Shown: in pieces, positions 6,856 through 8,949 of the stretch | Numbering within the stretch: the first letter of the stretch is position 1 | How the letters are laid out: every line of letters starts with the position of its first letter | Made by a program: the position numbers and the translations under genes | Origin: Prevotellaceae bacterium | GTDB lineage: Bacteria; Bacteroidota; Bacteroidia; Bacteroidales; Bacteroidaceae | Length of the DNA stretch: 8,949 nt | Assembly: GCA_030536165.1 (NCBI GenBank) | Contig: JAUNQM010000084.1 | Span: 1 to 8,949, forward strand | Direction of reading: 5' to 3' | The notes under the pieces: generated by a model | What the model was told of the DNA's origin: nothing | Seen by the model: only the letters and a program-made list of their open reading frames with translations | Database searches by the model: none

Positions 6856-6958
6856 TCTTCGTCATGGCGGGCTTGACACGCAATCTCATCGAAAGAACTA
6901 CACGTAACTATAGATATCCTGAATCAAGTTCAGGAAAAGACAGGGTGCATGACGAAGA
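6856..6958. repeat. Intergenic composite repeat with short inverted ends
   Basis: Within the 367-base gene-free stretch 6687-7053, a roughly 103-base segment is bounded by inverted ends TCTTCGTCAT (6856-6865) and ATGACGAAGA (6949-6958). Next to the left end is GTCATGGCGGGCTTGACACG (6861-6880), a type of sequence common in dispersed bacterial repeats. Near the right end is the palindrome CCTGAATCAAGTTCAGG (6918-6934). The 20 bases at 6916-6935 occur in reverse complement inside fkp at 5289-5308. It encodes nothing credible. I read it as a small non-autonomous dispersed repeat, possibly a degenerate or composite one; no target duplication is clear. Confidence 0.6.
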
Positions 6959-6981
6959 GGGTAACAATGAATTGTTCGAAA

Positions 6982-7024
6982 AAAAGAATAGCAGTCATAC
7001 CAATGTGTATCCTGCTATTCTTTT
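6982..7024 (-). terminator. Terminator of the DUF2807 gene
   Basis: A 13-bp perfect stem, AAAAGAATAGCAG (6982-6994) with CTGCTATTCTTTT (7012-7024), closes a 17-base loop. On the minus strand it is followed by a T-tract (complement of the A-run 6979-6985). It lies about 30 bases beyond the DUF2807 stop. A small extra hairpin, CACAGG/CCTGTG (7030-7035 with 7042-7047), sits between the gene and this terminator. The A-rich and T-rich ends make it possibly bidirectional. Confidence 0.75.
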
Positions 7025-7053
7025 CATAACACAGGCTTTTCCCTGTGAGCCAT

Positions 7054-7800
7054 CTATTTGGCGAAGTTCGTCACCTTTCCACTTCCTGCGATGTTTTGGC
7101 TAAGGGATGCAACATTGCATTTCACGTTGCCTGAGCCGCTTATATTTACTTTTCCTCGTTCAGCTATCAAGGCTGTAGCGTCGATGTTTCCTGAACCAGC
7201 AATCTCGTATTTAGCCTCTTTGGCTAAACCTGCAAGTGCTATTTCGCCGCTGCCGCCAATCTCGGCTTCCAGTTCGTCGGTTGCCACTTCAGCCAGTTTT
7301 ATGTTGCCGCTGCCTGACAGTTTAGCCTCAATCTCATGGGCTTTGATGTTCATGCCGTGAATCTTTCCCGAACCGCTAACGACGAGTTTAATGTCGTCGG
7401 TGACAAGTCCTTCGGAAAGGTCTGCCATGCCCGAACCGCTCACCCATACGGTCTCAAGCGTCGGTGCATAGACCGTGATATCGAGTGTGTTGTAGCGTAT
7501 GTTTACGTTATCCTTGAACTTTAAGCGCAGCGTTTTGTCGTTGTTCGTGACAGAAATCTTATCCATGATATTGTCGCAACACTTCACCTTTACCGAGCAG
7601 GAGCCTGTTGTAGGAAGGTAGCGCACGTTGAGTGAACAATGAACATCAATTTCGTCGAACATACCGACGTTGAATGTCTTTTCGATTACGTTACCCGATT
7701 CGGTTACTGTTTTGATAGGGTTTAATTTGTCTGCGATGTTTACTTTGCAACTTGTGCAGATGAGTGCGAGGCATACTAATGCTAAAGATAATTTCTTCAT
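7054..7800 (-). CDS. DUF2807 (head GIN domain) lipoprotein
   Basis: A 248-residue predicted lipoprotein: MKKLSLALVCLALICTSC is a signal peptide with lipidated Cys18. The mature part is the DUF2807 'putative auto-transporter adhesin head GIN' domain, a repeated beta-strand fold whose function is unknown. Seven GSG motifs, at residues 122, 143, 163, 183, 202, 222 and 239, recur about every 20 residues (for example VSGSGMADL, LSGSGNIKL, ISGSGNVKC), as expected for stacked turns of a beta-solenoid. FDEIDVHCSLNVRYLP (48-63) is the usual N-terminal entry of the family. I chose the ATG at 7798-7800 because it directly precedes the signal peptide; an upstream in-frame ATG at 7909-7911 would give an implausible 37-residue extension across the promoter. 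It stands alone, with an ECF-like promoter upstream and a hairpin terminator downstream. Confidence 0.9.
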   Translation of the reverse strand: MKKLSLALVCLALICTSCKVNIADKLNPIKTVTESGNVIEKTFNVGMFDEIDVHCSLNVRYLPTTGSCSVKVKCCDNIMDKISVTNNDKTLRLKFKDNVNIRYNTLDITVYAPTLETVWVSGSGMADLSEGLVTDDIKLVVSGSGKIHGMNIKAHEIEAKLSGSGNIKLAEVATDELEAEIGGSGEIALAGLAKEAKYEIAGSGNIDATALIAERGKVNISGSGNVKCNVASLSQNIAGSGKVTNFAK

Positions 7801-7832
7801 AATTCTTTTCTTTTTTATGTTTCTGTCCATTA

Positions 7833-7856
7833 GACGCAGCACCGCATCGAAAAGTT
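7833..7856 (-). promoter_or_regulatory. Putative ECF-sigma promoter (AAC-17-CGTC) for the DUF2807 gene
   Basis: On the minus strand GCAACTTTT (AAC at 7854-7856) and GCGTCTAA (CGTC at 7833-7836) are separated by a 17-base spacer. AAC at -35 and CGTC at -10 are the typical group-IV (extracytoplasmic function) sigma recognition pattern. The expected start site would give a leader of about 25 bases before the ATG at 7800. No TAnnTTTG box is seen nearby, unlike the other genes of the window. Confidence 0.5.
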
Positions 7857-7922
7857 GCACATTGAGGCAATTTTTTTCAGCAATCGGGCCATCGCCTCTG
7901 CCAAAAGACACCTTATTATATT

Positions 7923-7949
7923 ACGCGCGCGTACGCGTAGGCGCGCGCG
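7923..7949. repeat. Alternating CG inverted repeat
   Basis: CGCGCGCG (7924-7931) is repeated as an inverted (and self-complementary) arm at 7942-7949, around a loop that contains the palindrome TACGCGTA (7932-7939). A strict purine/pyrimidine alternation runs over 7923-7939. It lies between aroC and the DUF2807 promoter. On the minus strand the hairpin is followed by TAATATAATAAGG, so it could contribute to termination after aroC, though there is no T-tract. Confidence 0.6.
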
Positions 7950-7970
7950 AATGACTTCCACCTATAGCTA

Positions 7971-7996
7971 TTTAGGCTAAGAAATACGCGCCTAAA
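7971..7996 (-). terminator. Weak hairpin downstream of aroC
   Basis: TTTAGGC (7971-7977) pairs with GCCTAAA (7990-7996) across a 12-base loop, 15 bases past the aroC stop. No T-run follows on the minus strand, so it is at best a weak terminator, perhaps acting with the CG-rich hairpin at 7923-7949. Confidence 0.35.
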
Positions 7997-8010
7997 CTTC
8001 AAATCGAAGA

Positions 8011-8895
8011 CTATACGTCGCGACTATTGATGAGGTAATAGTCAAGTATAACGAGTGCTGCCATTGCCTCTACGATAGGCACTGCGCGCGGTGCTGCACA
8101 GACGTCGTGGCGGCCTTTCATCTCGCGTCCGAGCGATGGTATTGGCTTGAATGCTACACGGAAATTGATGTCGGTGCCGTCGCTTATGCCGCCGAGTATG
8201 CCGCCGCTGCGTGCGAAGTTATGCTCCGAGCCGCGCATGTCGGCCGCAGCAAAACCTTCGCCATACTCAAATCCTTTGACTGCATTGATTGAGAGCATGG
8301 CTTCACCGAGTGCTGCATGAAGTTTGCCGTAGATAGGTTCACCCAATCCGACAGGGCATCCCTTGATGACGCAACTGACTACGCCTCCGCATGTATCAAT
8401 CTCGTCGATGGCTTCTTTGATGCGTTTAGTAAGGTTTTCCTCGTCTTCCACTTCGGCCTTGATTTCAATGCCGAGGCTTTTCAGCACGAGTTTTGCAAAC
8501 GCACCTGCCACGACACGGCACACTGTCTCGCGTGCTGATGCACGTCCGCCACCGCGATAGTCGCGGAAGCCATACTTCATCTGATAGGTGTAGTCGGCAT
8601 GACCAGGGCGGTAGATGTCGCGGAAGAGTTCGTAGTCTTCAGAGTGCTTGTCGTTATTCATTATAATAAAGGCAATAGGCGTGCCGAGGCTTTTTCCTTC
8701 GAAAACGCCAGAGAGAATCTGCACCTGATCGTCTTCTTTTCTTGTTGTCGTGCCGAGTGTATGCCCTGGACGACGACGGTCAACCTCACTCTGTATGAAG
8801 TCTAAATCAATCTCAACCCCCGACGGGAAGCCATCGATGACGCCACCAACGGCAACACCATGACTTTCGCCAAAGGTAGTGAGGGTTAGTAAATT
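8011..8895 (-). CDS. aroC: Chorismate synthase, compact form, start codon not found
   Basis: Chorismate synthase converts 5-enolpyruvylshikimate-3-phosphate to chorismate with reduced FMN, the last step of the shikimate pathway. The open frame shows LLTLTTFGESHGVAVGG at its start (with the catalytic His), IDGFPSGV, DRRRPGH, VQILSGVFEGKSLGTPI, YRPGHADYTY (second catalytic His), DYRGGGRASARET, GEPIYGKLHAALGEAMLSIN, SGGILGGISDG and GRHDVCAAPRAVPIVEAM. Conserved homology runs back to the Asn codon at 8893-8895, giving 294 residues against the usual 350-365. Three internal segments are shorter than in E. coli AroC. Upstream of 8895 the frame continues seven codons to a TGA at 8917-8919 without ATG, GTG or TTG; the first standard start in frame is the GTG at 8722-8724, which would remove the FGESH motif. 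The gene is therefore 5'-damaged or the window edge is not native. Confidence 0.85.
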   Translation of the reverse strand, partial: NLLTLTTFGESHGVAVGGVIDGFPSGVEIDLDFIQSEVDRRRPGHTLGTTTRKEDDQVQILSGVFEGKSLGTPIAFIIMNNDKHSEDYELFRDIYRPGHADYTYQMKYGFRDYRGGGRASARETVCRVVAGAFAKLVLKSLGIEIKAEVEDEENLTKRIKEAIDEIDTCGGVVSCVIKGCPVGLGEPIYGKLHAALGEAMLSINAVKGFEYGEGFAAADMRGSEHNFARSGGILGGISDGTDINFRVAFKPIPSLGREMKGRHDVCAAPRAVPIVEAMAALVILDYYLINSRDV

Positions 8896-8949
8896 GAGAT
8901 GGGATACCTTACGAATTCAGTTGCCCGTGCTTTAAAGACAAATAAAACC

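Noticed and set aside
6795..7103. A 102-codon plus-strand open frame over the intergenic repeat
   Set aside because: Its translation is repeat sequence (for example GLTRNLIE and ESSSGKD) running into a terminator and the antisense of the DUF2807 gene; not a credible protein.
7801..7911. An in-frame N-terminal extension of the DUF2807 protein beginning MSFGRGDG
   Set aside because: It would hide a clear lipoprotein signal peptide 37 residues inside the protein and would run across the likely promoter; the ATG at 7798-7800 is the sensible start.
8011..8724. AroC starting at the GTG at 8722-8724
   Set aside because: This would remove the FGESH and DRRRPGH motifs, which are clearly encoded in the same uninterrupted frame upstream; the real gene extends to at least 8895.
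8913..8918. EcoRI site GAATTC near the right edge, possibly a cloning junction
   Set aside because: A single six-base site is expected by chance about every 4 kb; by itself it does not show a cloning artefact, though it falls inside the unexplained end sequence.

Overview
The window looks like a stretch of Bacteroidales chromosome, most likely from a Prevotella-like member of the Prevotellaceae. The evidence is a bifunctional fucokinase/GDP-fucose pyrophosphorylase (Fkp, a Bacteroidetes hallmark), Bacteroidetes-restricted families (DUF4254, a DUF4738-like lipoprotein, a DUF2807 head-GIN lipoprotein), TAnnTTTG-type -7 promoter boxes, and start codons without strong Shine-Dalgarno sequences. 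I see no rRNA, tRNA, CRISPR array, transposase or phage gene.

Layout. Positions 1-1650 (minus): DUF4254 gene followed by a GT9 glycosyltransferase gene that runs off the left edge, probably an LPS/cell-surface glycan pair. A divergent promoter region (1651-1778) separates them from a plus-strand pair: a small DUF486 membrane protein (1779-2156) and a DusB-type tRNA-dihydrouridine synthase (2170-3153). A compact bidirectional terminator (3159-3181) sits between dusB and the convergent fkp gene (3188-5998, minus). A second divergent promoter region (5999-6155) leads to a DUF4738-like lipoprotein (6156-6686, plus). A 367-base gene-free stretch (6687-7053) holds two tandem terminators, a repeat element and the terminator of the next minus-strand gene. 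The DUF2807 lipoprotein (7054-7800, minus) has what looks like an ECF-sigma promoter just upstream. Next come a strikingly alternating CG inverted repeat (7923-7949) and a chorismate synthase gene (8011 to about 8895, minus) that has no start codon before the right edge.

How the genes relate. GT9/DUF4254 and Fkp both point to surface glycan synthesis, with Fkp making GDP-L-fucose from free L-fucose. The two lipoproteins are cell-envelope proteins of unknown role. DusB and AroC are housekeeping genes. This is mostly an ordinary core-genome region, and I do not see a new multi-gene system.

The most unusual signals are small. A dispersed palindromic repeat seems to have inserted in frame inside fkp, adding about 22 residues, and a 20-base identical core of it recurs in the 6687-7053 intergenic region. 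A second, AT-rich repeat lies in frame in the Fkp interdomain linker. The chorismate synthase is unusually compact (about 300 residues) and has lost several normally conserved loops. Its 5' end is replaced by unrelated sequence in the last ~54 bases.
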